Of a stretch of DNA of 64,000 nt, positions 43,203-53,963 are shown in pieces. The translations under genes were made by a program, and so were the position numbers. Positions within the stretch are counted from its first letter, which is position 1; every line of letters begins with the position of its first letter. The DNA is taken from assembly GCA_023512835.1 (NCBI GenBank), contig CM042087.1, positions 53,732,765 to 53,796,764 on the forward strand, in the 5' to 3' direction. The notes below the pieces were generated by a model that was not told the origin of the DNA, made no database searches, and saw nothing but the letters and a program-made list of their open reading frames with translations. The DNA comes from Taxillus chinensis. Taxonomy: Eukaryota > Streptophyta > Magnoliopsida > Santalales > Loranthaceae.

Positions 43203-43501
43203 GGTGGAGAGGCTATAAGACTTTTCCCCTATGTTGAGGTGATGCATGCATTATTTATTGATGCAGTGTTTATTTTGGTATGTTGATTGTTGCTGCCCAT
43301 GATTGCTTGTGATGTTACTACTGTTGTTGCACTTTATGTGTGTTGTGCGTTGCAATATTTTCACCATATGCTTCCTAGCGTGTTGCTTGTGGTTCCTAGT
43401 GTGCGGCCTAGTTTTGTTAGGCATGTTAGTGTATTGTGGTGTTTGGTTGGTGGGAGGCAAGTTTGCCTTTTCAAGGACGAAAAGTCCTAGGGTGGGGAGG
43501 A
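43203..43501 (+). other. 3' UTR of element G with hairpin and PPT
   Basis: GCCTTTTCAAGGACGAAAAG forms a hairpin. It is followed by TCCTAGGGTGGGGAGGA and the LTR start TGTAGAGACC at 43502. Near 43204, AAGGTGGAGAGG is homologous to the PPT used by element H. Confidence 0.7.
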
Positions 43502-43730
43502 TGTAGAGACCTGTAGTTAGGTTGATATCGGGAGATAGTCGTTATTTGGTAGTGCAGACACCATTTTGGTATTGGGCTATAGTTGGGCCCAATTTTGAGT
43601 TTGGGCCCCAGAAGGATTTTGGTTGTGTTAAAGAATTAACATGAAAGTATAAATAGGAGTGAAAGAGAAAGAAATAGAAAATAGGTCATTTGCGTTCAAT
43701 TGGAGAGAGCGTGAAGAGTTGAGAGAGAGT

Positions 43731-43786
<56 letters not shown>

Positions 43787-44360
43787 ACAGCTTGGATTTG
43801 GAGCTTGGAGCTTGGCTTTTGGGTTAATTCCTTTGTGAATCTTTACCTAGTAGGTGTTCCTAACCTTCTGTTTCGTTTCTGTTCTCGAGCCTGTGTGATT
43901 TGGGTATAAACCGTGAGTTTTAGCATGAACCCAAGATTTTGGGTGAAACCCAACTTTGGGGTTGTAATTGGGATTTAGATATGTAATTTGTGTTTGAGAA
44001 CTACTATGCAGTTGTGTAGATGTAATTCCGGGATTTGAGGGTTTTCATATACTGTGCTCTTGTGTGGATTGAGAAATCAACCTTGGAAACCTATGCTTAG
44101 ATCTAGAACTAAATCTATATATATATATATATATGTTTATAATTGTGATTATGTCAGGTTATGCGATTATGGGCGTTTAGGGCGCGTTATATGGTATAAA
44201 TTGTGGTTTATTATGTATGAGAATGGGTTTGCGGGTGTCTGGGAGTCGCTGGGCCAATTGCAGACGAAGAACAAGATGGAACGACGATGAATAGTGGCAC
44301 TTGGAGTGTTAGCGTGTTTTGGGAGCCAGGGTCGAAGGTGGCAGGGTCGAAGGTCGCAGG
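43502..44360 (+). repeat. 3' LTR of element G, left part
   Basis: It starts TGTAGAGACC. TATAAATAG at 43648-43656 is a good TATA box, followed by a (GA)n tract at 43732-43782. It ends in GTCGAAGG repeats and the target duplication GCAGG of the solo LTR. Confidence 0.8.
43648..43656 (+). promoter_or_regulatory. TATA box of the G LTR
   Basis: TATAAATAG, about 147 bp into the LTR and upstream of the GA tract. Confidence 0.6.
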
Positions 44361-44702
44361 TGTAAGGACCCATGTTTGAGGGGTTCTTGGAGTTAGCCTT
44401 GAGTAAGAGACCTTGTCATAGAGAATGAACATCAGAACAGTGAGGTGCTAGTCGAATGGAGAATTTTGACTATACTTGGGCTAATTTGGAGTTTGAGGCC
44501 CTGAGGGGTATTTTGGGAATTTCATATATATTTAAATATCCCAATTAACGTTTTATTTGAGGGCTTTATTTTAAATATGAGTTGGGCTTAAGGAGATGAG
44601 CTGTATCCTTGGGCTTTGGGTTTCATTGTTGTGGTTTGGGTTTTCTTTTAAAAAAAAAGAAAGAGAAAGGAGATCTCAAAACCCTACCTTCCCTGTAGCC
44701 GT

Positions 44703-44748
<46 letters not shown>

Positions 44749-45378
44749 CCAGAGTTGGAGGACCTTCTGGCGATCAAGGATTTCCTTCAGACGACGGGAG
44801 GCCGGAGGCGTTGAGGTAGCAAGGATACCGATCGATCCATTCTTTTCCCTAAGTCTTTTTCTGAAAATTCTGAGGTAGGGATTCCTTGTTAGCCCTTGCA
44901 CCTTTCTCTTTCACAAATTCTGGGATTGTGTCATGGATGAGTCCTGGAAATTTAGTAGTGGATCCTTTGTGACCTTTCTCTTACCCCCAAATTCTGTGAA
45001 TGTGATGATCAGTATATATATATATATATGCGTGTGTTGGTTTATTGTTAGATTTTCAATATAGATATCTGAGGAAATTGATTTGGATGAACTGGATTTG
45101 TTAGGATGGGTAGTTGGGCATGAGTGTAGAGGCTGGAATTGAAAATAGGCCTTGTATTCCAAGTTTAAAACCTAATAACTCACAAACTAACCGGAATTTG
45201 AGGTGGGTTCTTTAGAGAGAAGTCTTTAAAATAACAAAACAAAGAAAATTGTGCAAAAACATGGCTGCACGCCATATTGCACTCCATATCCCCATATGAC
45301 GTGCAGGTCCAAATACCCTGAGAATTTACCCAAGACTTCCTTGAGATGTGTAGAAGGTAGGGAGCCAAAAATACCTCT

Positions 45379-45405
45379 GCACGTCATATGGCCCATATGA
45401 CGTGC
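45379..45405. repeat. Perfect palindrome with ACGT cores
   Basis: 13-bp arms GCACGTCATATGG and CCATATGACGTGC around one C. Related palindromes occur at 4136-4161, 4236-4263 and 51590-51615. Confidence 0.9.
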
Positions 45406-45724
45406 ACCCTTCATTTTGCCTCTTTTGGCTGCCCCATTTAGCCAGAAGTCCCTTGTGTGGAAAAGAGAGTGATTTGGATAATGTTTATGAGTTGAATTTG
45501 TCCAAAAACTTACCAAAACAGTTCAAAAACACCTATGTTGGTAAAACTGTAAACTGTGAATGTTAGTGAGAATGTTGTTGCACTGCATGAGCTGAGTGCA
45601 CTGTTGATTTACATTAATATGTCTGAGTTATGCTTGTTGAGTTGCATTGACACGTTTGAGTTATGCTCACTGAATTACCTTGTATTGAGATGAGATGAAT
45701 TGTTGGGTTACTTTGTACTGAGTT

Positions 45725-46726
45725 GAGATGTATGCCTGAGTTGCATTACTGAGTTACACTTGCGTTTGAGCTGTGTTTACTGAGACGTACTTGAAATGTA
45801 CTTGCTAAGATGCTGTGAACTTGTGTTTGAGAATGAGTACCCAAATACTTGTGGGTTGAGCTGACTTATGGGCCAAGCACAACTACTGGACCCTTTGAGA
45901 TTTGGCTAGGACTGCGGTCCTGAGCCTTGGTGTAGCACTCACGACGGTGGGCTAAGTCTACACCCATTCCTGAGGGTAGGTATGGCGTCCGAGGAGGTGA
46001 TGGCCATATCTGACTCGGGTGGAAAATGTTGCATTGGTGACCATCCAACATTCGCCTGGATGTGGTATGTCATGTTGCCGTGGTGGCGGGGTGTCCTCTG
46101 CCCTCCAGTGTGGGCATAGGTAAATGGCGTGTTACTGGGTGATGTTTGCTACTTTAGCTTTAGGCATTACACGAGCACAAGCATACACTTGTCATGCATA
46201 TTGTAGAGTGGGATGGGTCTAGGGAGATGTATACCTGAGTTGCATTACTGAGTTACACTTGCGTTTGAGCTGTGTTTACTGAGATGTACTTGAAATGTAC
46301 TTGCTAAGATGCTGTGAACTTGTGTTTGAGAATGAGTACCCAAATACTTGTGGGTTGAGCTGACTTATGGGCCAAGCACAACTACTGGACCCCTTTGAGA
46401 TTTGGCTAGGACTGCGGTCCTAAGCCTTGGTGTAGCACTCACGACGGTGGGCTAAGTCTACACCCATTCCTGAGGGTAGGTATGGCGTCCGAGGAGGTGA
46501 TGGCCATATCTGACTCAGGTGGAAAATATTGCATTGGTGACCATCCAACATTCGCCTGGATGTGGTATGTCATGTTGCCGTGGTGGCAGGGTGTCCTCTG
46601 CCCTCCAGTGTGGGCATAGGTAAATGGCGTGTTACTGGGTGATGTTTGCTGCTTTAGCTTTAGGCACTACACGAGCACAAGCATACACTTGTCATGCATA
46701 TTGTAGAGTGGGATGGGTCTAGGGAG
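45725..46726. repeat. Tandem duplication of about 499 bp in the solo LTR
   Basis: 45725-46223 and 46224-46726 are near identical, with a handful of substitutions and a 1-bp difference in a C run. Both contain GAGTTGCATTACTGAGTTAC and TGGTATGTCATGTTGCCGTG. Confidence 0.93.
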
Positions 46727-47196
46727 ACTGGAACCCTACTGAGCTATGGTTTGCTCACCCTTCCTATAAACTGTTCTTTTGCAGGGTCTAGTAGGCGGTA
46801 GGTTGAAGAGCTGTGGTGGTAGGCTACTGAGGCTAAAGACTTTATATTAATTTTATTTCTTTTGTGGATTTTGTGTTTTTATGGTTTGGATTGTTTGTAA
46901 ACAGAGCATATTGTGGTTTGATGGGAGTTTTTCCCCAATTGAGTTGTAATGAACTTTGAGCCCCTTTGAAATGTAATAAATTGAGATATGGTTATTTTTT
47001 TGAATTGTGGTTGTGTGCATGGTTTGGGAGCAGGAGCATGCCCCGTGGCATGTTAGCCTGGTAGTACAAGTTTGGGACAGCACCCGTGTCATAAGTCCTT
47101 TTTAGGTGCTTGCACCAACCCTTTGACCCTTCGAGTGCGGGCATGGGCAGTCACTACTCATTTCCAAGTGAAAGGAAATTGGGGCGTGACAGCAGG

Positions 47197-48354
47197 GTCG
47201 GAGGTCAGCAACTGCGAGGCTTCGAGGCAGATCTTCGAGGTTGTGTTTCCAGACCTTCAAGGCAGATCTTCGAGGCCGTGTTTCTAGAATCTTCGAGGTA
47301 GAGGTCTTCGAAGTAGTGTTTCTAAAGATCTTCGAGGCTTCGAGGTAGGGTCTTCGAGGCTAAGTTTCTACGAGTCTTCGAGGCTGAGTTCTACGAGTCT
47401 TCGAGGCTGAGTTCTACGAGTCTTCGAGGCTGAGTTCTACGAGTCTTCGAGCTTCGAGGCTGGATTTTTTTTAAGAGCCTTCGGGGCTCGTCCGTTAAGT
47501 AATTCTTACGCCTTTTCATCGGTATGGAATGTTGTTGTTTGTTTGACATAAAATATTATGTACAAGGGTTAGTTGATTTGGTTGGCTGGTCAACCGAGGT
47601 CCCATGCAGGGCTGGCTGTTAGCCGAGGTCCCCTATATGGCTGGTTGATAACGGAAGGTCCCACGAGTGGCTGCTTTATGCTGTGGTCCCACTACGGCGA
47701 GCAGGCTGTAAGAGCCTTGCTCTGTGTTGATAAGCTATGTTGTAAAGTATGTGTAACTTGATTGTGTGTGGTAGTCTGTGTGACTGGACTGGGTGAACCT
47801 TATGTGTATGCTTTCATAGTACTTTGTTGCGTGGACGATTTTATGTGTGTGTTTATGTTTTCCTTGGTATTGGATAAAACATCTGGTGCATGGTTGTATA
47901 CTTATACATTCACTGGCACATGTATACACGGTGTGTTGTAGGCCACCCATTGAGCCTTGTGCTCACCCTACGTTGTTGCCTTGACTTTTAGGTTCAGGCA
48001 GGAGGTAGCTTGGGGGTTTGCCATCGACCAGATCGAGCAAACCGGACCATTTTTGATGTATCGGACTATGTCCATTTTGTATTACTGTTGTAATTCATTC
48101 CTAGACATGGATCCATTATTGTGTACTGTATCTCATGTTTGACATTATATGCTATGATGTGATGATGCTTTCATTCAATTGCATGATTTTTGGGGAGTAC
48201 AGGAATATCCTTGTTGTATGATTGTACAGGTGCTTCTGGGCAGCACTCTTTGTAGGCCCTTTTCGGGTGCTAGTCACCAACCCCTTGCCCACGGGTGCGG
48301 GTATGGGGTAGTCATGTACCCGGTTCTAGGCCTCCCGGAGTTGGGGGCGTGTCA
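47197..48354 (+). repeat. 3' LTR of element G, right part
   Basis: It continues the GTCGGAGG and CTTCGAGG repeats (47213-47465), then the GGTCCC/GGCTGGTT block (47580-47700) and the conserved TTGAGCC...GCTCACCC...TAGG block (47950-47995). It ends GGGGGCGTGTCA at 48354. Confidence 0.78.
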
Positions 48355-49260
48355 TCAACAACTCCAAAGCCAGAACTGAAGGAGTTGCCTGGACACTTGA
48401 GGTATGAATTTCTAGACTCCACAAATAGATTTCCAGTAATTGTTGCTTCAAATTTAAATGCTATGGAATGTGAACAATTGCTAGAAATTCTAAGGAAACA
48501 TAAAAAGGCCCTTGGGTGGAATATTGAAGATATTAGGGGCATTAATCCAGGGTTGTGCATGCATAAAATCCTCATGAATGATAATTTTAATCCCACTGTT
48601 AAAAGACAACAAAGATTGAACCCAGTAATGAAAAAAGTTGTTAGGAAAGAAGTTCTAAAATGGAAAAATGTTGGGATCATTTATGTTATCTCTGATAGTG
48701 AGTGGGTTAGTCCTTTGCATGTTGTGCCCAAGAAAGGGGGCATGACAGTGATTAAAAATGAAAAGAATGAATTGATTCTAACCTGGACTATAACAGGGTG
48801 GAGAGTCCGTGTGAACTATAGGAAGCTAAATAAGGCCACTAGGAAGGACCACTTTCCCCTTCCTTTTATTGATCAAATACTTGATAAGTTGGCTGAGTAT
48901 AGTCATTACTGCTTCCTAGATTGGTATTCTGGGTACAATCAGATCATGATTAAACCCGAGGACCAGGAGAAAATAACGTTCACTTGCCCTTTTGGCACTT
49001 TTGCATTTAGAAGGATGCCATTTGGGTTGTGTAATGTACTTGCGACCTTTCAAAGGTGTATGATGGCCATTTTTCAAGGCCTGGTGGAGGAGATAATGGA
49101 AGTATTTATGGATGATTTTTCTGTGTTTGGTTCCTCTTACCAACATTGTTTAAAAAACCTAGATACTATCCTAAAGAGATGTGAAGAGAAAAAACTTGTC
49201 CTCAATAGGGAGAAATGCTATTTTATGGTAAATGAGGGCATAAAGTGTCCGTTAAAGGTT
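48355..49260 (+). pseudogene. Athila reverse transcriptase
   Basis: It opens KPELKELPGHLRYEFL, passes HVVPKKGGMTVIKNE and TGWRVRVNYRKLNKATRKDH, and has RMPFGLCNVLATFQRC and the catalytic VFMDDFSVFG (about 49105-49135). It is open to 49260, where a frameshift (after CYFMVNEGI) hands over to 49245-49961. The Athila-specific TVIKNE-type insertion between RT blocks supports the lineage. Confidence 0.87.
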
Positions 49261-49961
49261 TAGAGGTGGATAGAGCTAAGATATCCACCATTGAAACCTT
49301 GCCACCTCCAACCAATGAGAAAAGGGTGAGAAGTTTCTTAGGACATGCTGGGTTCTATAGGAGATTTATTAAGGACTTCTCAAAAATAGCTAAACCCCTA
49401 AGTGTGTTGTTGGAAAAGGACACAAGATTTGACGTTAATGATGAATCTTTAAAAGTTTTTAAAGTCCTTAAGCACAAGCTAGTCACAGCCCCTGTCATAG
49501 TCACTCCGGATTGGGAACAACCATTTGAGCTTATGTGTGATGCGAGTGACTATGTAGTGGGGGTAGTTCTAGGGCAGAGGAGAGAGAAAATTTTTAGGGT
49601 GATTTACTATGCTTGTAAGACTCTAGATAATGCCCAACAGAACTATATCACTACTGAGAAAGAGTTGCTAGCTATAGTGTATGGCTTCAACAAGTTTAGA
49701 TCTTACCTCTTTGGGTCTAAGGTTGTTGTTTATACTGACCATGCAGCTCTTAAGTATTTGTTAGCTAAGAAGGAAGCTAAGCCACGTTTGCTGACATGGG
49801 TTCTCCTCTTACAGGAGTTCGATTTAGAGATTAGAGACACTAAAGGAGCCTTAAATACTATTGCAGATCACTTTTCTCGAGTTAAAAATGTACTTAAGTC
49901 TTTACCTATCTCTGATGACTTTCCTGATGAGGCAGTGCTTCAAGTGAGCCAACTTCCTTAG
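49245..49961 (+). pseudogene. Athila RT connection and RNase H
   Basis: [19 protein letters not shown], then [20 protein letters not shown], then RNase H with [18 protein letters not shown] (catalytic Asp present), [31 protein letters not shown] and TIADHFSR. A stop at 49961 follows QVSQLP. Confidence 0.87.
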
Positions 49962-51238
49962 TTTCCTGATATAGCAAACTATTTAGCTACTGAGTTTATA
50001 CCTAAGCAATTTGATCACCACAAGCGAAAGAGGTTCATAGCAGAAACCAAGAAGTATATTTGGGATGATCCTATCCTCTATAGGCGGTGTGCTGATCAGA
50101 TAATTAGAAGGTGTGTCCCTGAGGAGGAAATGGATGATATCTTGCATCATTGTCATGCATCAGATTATGGGGGCCAGTTTGGAGTGAAAAGAACAGTGGC
50201 TAAAATCATGTAATGTGGGTTTTACTGGCCCAACATGGTTAAAGACACCTATGTCTTTGTTAAAACTTGTGATAGATGCCAAAGGGTAGGTGGACTGTCT
50301 AGAAAGAATGAGATGCCCTTAACTGGAATCATTCCAGTTGAAATTTTTGATATTTAGGGCATAGACTTTATGGGGCCATTTCCCATATCTTGTGGGTATT
50401 CATACATTCTGTTGGCTATGGATTATATGTCTAAGTGGGTTGAGGCAATCCCAACAAGGGTGAGTGATGCCAGGATGGTGACTAAATTCCTTACCAGAAA
50501 CATCTTTAGCCGTTTTAGGACACCAAGGGCTGTCATTAGTGATGAGGGTGGTCACTTTTGTAATAAATTGTTGATAAATTGTTGACAAAGTATGGAGTCA
50601 ACCATAGGAAGTCTTTAGTTTATCACCCACAAGCTAATGGGCAAGCTGAAGTGTCCAACAGGGAAATAAAAGTTATTCTTGAGAAAATTGTTGGAGGAAA
50701 TAGAAAGGATTGGTCTCAAAGGCTTGATAAAGCCTTATGGGCTTATAGGATAGCCTACAAGACTCCCATTGGAATGTCTCCTTATAGAATCTTTTATGAG
50801 AAGTATTGTCATTTGCCTGTGGAATTAGAACACAAGGCTCAATGGGCCTTGAGGAAATTAAATTTTGATCCACAAGAGACCAAAGAGCTGAGGATGACTC
50901 AATTAGTTGAGTTAGAAGAGTTTAGAATGGATGCCTATGAAAGTGCTAAAATTTATAAGGAAAGAACAAAGAAATGGCATGATAGGCAATTAAACAAAGA
51001 ATTCTTAAACCTGGGCCAAAAAGTTTTATTGTTTAACACTAGACTAAGGCTGTTTCCAGGTAAGTTAAGATCAAAATGGATAGGGCCATTTGTGATCACT
51101 GATAAGAAGCCATATGGGAGCTTTGAGCTCCAAGCTGAAGATGGCAATAAATTTTGGGTTAATGGAAATCGACTGAAACCTTATTATGACCCAACTCAAA
51201 GGGAGATGGTTGACTCCCTCTCTTTTGTGCCTTCATGA
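49962..51238 (+). pseudogene. Athila integrase
   Basis: A zinc-binding part (HHCHASDYGGQFGVKRT, CDRCQRVG) has a stop at 50212. A stop at 50356 precedes GIDFMGPFPIS. The core has MDYMSKWVEAIPT and VISDEGGHFCN. An 11-bp tandem duplication (50570-50591, ATAAATTGTTG twice) shifts the frame. The frame from 50579 continues with KYGVNHRKSLVYHPQANGQA, EVSNREIK (catalytic Glu), KTPIGMSPYRIFYEKYCHLP and a C-terminal DNA-binding region, ending at 51238. Confidence 0.87.
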
Positions 51239-52051
51239 TTATTTCTAGCAGTCTAGCTACAGACTCTAAATAAAGCGCTTGTTGGGAGGTAACCCAATAG
51301 CTTTTATTTTTTATTTTTTTATTTTTTTTATTTGTTGTTTGTTAACCAAGGTGCAGGAGCAATAGTTTGGTCTTCACTAATTTTTCTTCAGGTCTAGAAC
51401 TTCTTGATTAGGCTTTGAACTTCAGAAATACTCTATAAAGCCCAAGTACTGCCCTAGCTGCAAAGTTAAGACAACTGGAATGTAATCAACATGCTTGACC
51501 GTGACATCACCCATATGTCGTGCAAGAGACAAATATGATATACAGTAACAGTACAGTGTCCTGGTAAAATTTGGGTTGAATTAGAGACTGCACGTGATAA
51601 AGGTATATCACGTGCAAATGTTTTTCTTGTCAATTCGCTCTGCAAATTTACTGGGTGATAGATAAAGGTGAATGGAGAATCTTTCTAGTCTGAACGTGAT
51701 ATCAGGGAAGCCATTTCTATGGTCAAAAGTCAAAAATGGTGTTTTTAACATTAAAAATATCAACAATTAATATCACGTGCAGAAGGCTTTATTGAAGTAT
51801 AGGCATATCACGTGCAAGGGCTACTTCGTCCATTTGCTATGAAATTTTTAGGACATGTGTATGGCAAGATTTCAACCCTTTTTTGTTCTGCACGCCATAT
51901 AATAACAACCTCCTTCTAGGTCAAATGGTAACAACAACGTTTTCTCATGTCTGAAATTTGGGGAAAACAGCCCTTGCAGCAACAGATCATTTTTCTCCTC
52001 CTTCTTCACCTTCACTTCTGCAAGTCAAATTTCCTTCGTTTAACAACAAAA
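51239..52051 (+). other. Athila spacer between integrase and the 3' ORF
   Basis: Non-coding. It contains TTGGGAGGTAACCCAATAG just after the integrase stop (51279-51301) and repeated TATCACGTGC words, including a palindrome at 51590-51615. Confidence 0.6.
51590..51615. repeat. Palindrome GCACGTGATA / TATCACGTGC
   Basis: Perfect 10-bp arms with a 6-nt centre; each arm contains the CACGTG G-box core. Further TATCACGTGC words occur at about 51771 and 51808. Confidence 0.88.
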
Positions 52052-52700
52052 ATGGTGAGGACAAGGAGCTTGAGCAAGGGCCATGATGCAGCATCAGTTC
52101 CTGATATTCAATAAGATGGAGAGCTAGTTCTAGGGCATGCTTTGGTTTGGAGGGTCTTTGATGATTCTACAATTGCTTGGGCAGAAGAGATGGCATGCAA
52201 GCTTTGAACTCTGGGCTTACAACGGGTAGTATCTGCTACATGGGATGTATTTTATCGTGCTTTACATGAATTTTACCATTCCGTATACATCAATGAAGAG
52301 GATAATGAGATAATTGGGGAGGTGCGAGGACAGTATATCTGTATTACCCCAAAGATAATTAGGGGTTTCTTTGATCTCCCTGAACCCTCAGATAAAATTC
52401 CAAACCTCACATTAGGGGCTTATAGTAGAGCATGTCAATATGCTAGGGCATTTGAGAGGAGAAGACAATATACAAAGAATGGATTTATGGGGAAATACTG
52501 ATTTTTGGCTCATCTGGTAGGGAAGTGTCTTTTGTTACAAACCATTGGACTGGATTCTGTTCCTAAGACCCATTTAGACTTAATGTACAACATTGATCAT
52601 CACATCAATGTGGACTGGGCGCAGGTCATATTTCAATGGTGGCACGCATAATCTTCTTTTATAGCCTACCGACTAAAAGGTGAGTATCTTCTTACTCCCT
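52052..52700 (+). pseudogene. Athila 3' ORF (env position), degenerate
   Basis: ATG at 52052 begins MVRTRSLSKGHDAASVPDIQ. In-frame stops follow at about 52112, 52205, 52498 and 52648; the pieces otherwise stay in one frame. Recognisable phrases are WDVFYRALHEFYHSVYI, VRGQYICITPKIIRGFFDLP and THLDLMYNIDHHINVDWAQV. The phrases resemble the putative plant transposon protein family (VRG, IRxFF/YxLP), found in this position of Athila elements where an env-like gene is expected. No transmembrane segment is evident in what remains. Confidence 0.55.
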
Positions 52701-53280
52701 ATTCCATGCCATAAGGACATAGCATACTTTAAGTGTGGTGTGGGGAGTGACTTGAGCCACTTGTTTGTCCTTTATGTTGTGTGATTGCATGTCTTGTTTT
52801 TGTTGAAGTGTTTGGTTTGTTTGTTTTTGTTGCCCTTTATTTTAATTTTGTGTGATTATTTGAGTTGCTTGCATGTGTGATTTGCATGTGGAGAGGCATG
52901 GATACTAGGTATGCAATTTTGGCTTAAATTTTAACTTTTATGCCACATTTGTATCATGTTGTGATAAGGGTATTAAAATAATTAAGGTGTGTTATGATTT
53001 GGTTTAATCATGTCTATATCTCTTGAATGATATCACTATGTTTTTGAAGCTGGAAATTGAATATTAGTTGTGCATGACATGCTAGGATAATACTTAGTGA
53101 CCCTTAGAGTTGAGTGAAGAGAAAATTGAAAAAAATAAAAAATAAAAAAAACCTCTTTCTAGCCCTTGAGTGACATTCATGGTTTATGGGGTAATAGTTT
53201 TTGGTAATCCTCATGACTTTCAACAATGGTTATTTAATGGTAAGAGTTAAGTAAGCATGATGACTACTTATGAGTGCTGG
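52701..53280 (+). other. Athila 3' UTR, left of H
   Basis: Includes TTTAAGTGTGGTGTGGGGAG (52728-52747), a phrase typical of Athila 3' regions. No ORF. It ends GCTGG at the H insertion. Confidence 0.6.
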
Positions 53281-53954
53281 TGTCAAGACCTTTACCATGC
53301 GTTGAGGTAGTTAACCTTATTGTTTATTCTGTTATGGTTGTTGATATTCTTGATTGCGTGTGATTTGATGAGTTGTCGGTTATTTTGTTCATGAGTGTTG
53401 TTTTCTTTATTAGACTAGGGAGAGTTACCTCGTTGAGGATGACTTGTCTTTTCGGGGACGAAAAGTCCTAAGGTGGGGAAGATGTAAAGACCCGTACCTG
53501 TGTGAGGTTGAAAGTTAGCTGAATGGAGTTTGAAATATCTATTCGGCAGCGTGGCCTTAGTGTTAGCATTTTGAGTTATTATTATTAATAATATGGTGAT
53601 TTTAATATTTTGAGTTTATTATTAAATATTATTATGATTATTGAAATAATTATTTTAATACGTTCTATTATTGTAATGGTAACATTATTAATATGACTAT
53701 TTAAGTATTTAGGTAATTATTATAATAATTAATGTTATTATTAGTACAATTATTGTGTTTATTATTATTATTATTATGGGATTATTATTAATCCTAGTAT
53801 TTAATATTGAGACCTAATTATTATTGTAATGTTGGTATTATTAATATAATTTAATAATACTCGAGGTTAATTCTTATAATAAATTATTATTATTTTTATT
53901 ACTATTATTAATATTCCTACTAATCCTATTATTATTATTATTATTTAATGTTAG

Positions 53955-53963
53955 TATAAAAGG
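53955..53963 (+). promoter_or_regulatory. TATA box of the H 5' LTR
   Basis: TATAAAAGG, repeated in the 3' LTR at 60849-60857. Downstream is AGAAACCCTACG, a plausible transcript start region. Confidence 0.6.

Larger units (their letters stand above)
44356..47196 (+). mobile_element. 2.8-kb solo LTR with TSD GCAGG
   Basis: 44361-47191 runs from TGTAAGGACCC to GGGGCGTGACA and is flanked by GCAGG at 44356-44360 and 47192-47196. No internal sequence is present, so it is a solo LTR left by LTR-LTR recombination. It contains a (GA)n tract at 44706-44745 and a 499-bp tandem duplication at 45725-46726. It belongs to the Tekay-like group by its ends. Confidence 0.9.
39491..48354 (+). mobile_element. 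Ty3 Tekay-like element G, 5' part missing
   Basis: It begins inside gag at the TRIM edge and has protease, RT, RNase H, integrase and chromodomain in Ty3 order. A 3' UTR and a 3' LTR of about 2.0 kb follow (43502-48354 minus a solo LTR). It lies in Athila pol: the Athila frame starts at 48355. The 5' LTR, leader and most of gag are absent. Confidence 0.85.
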
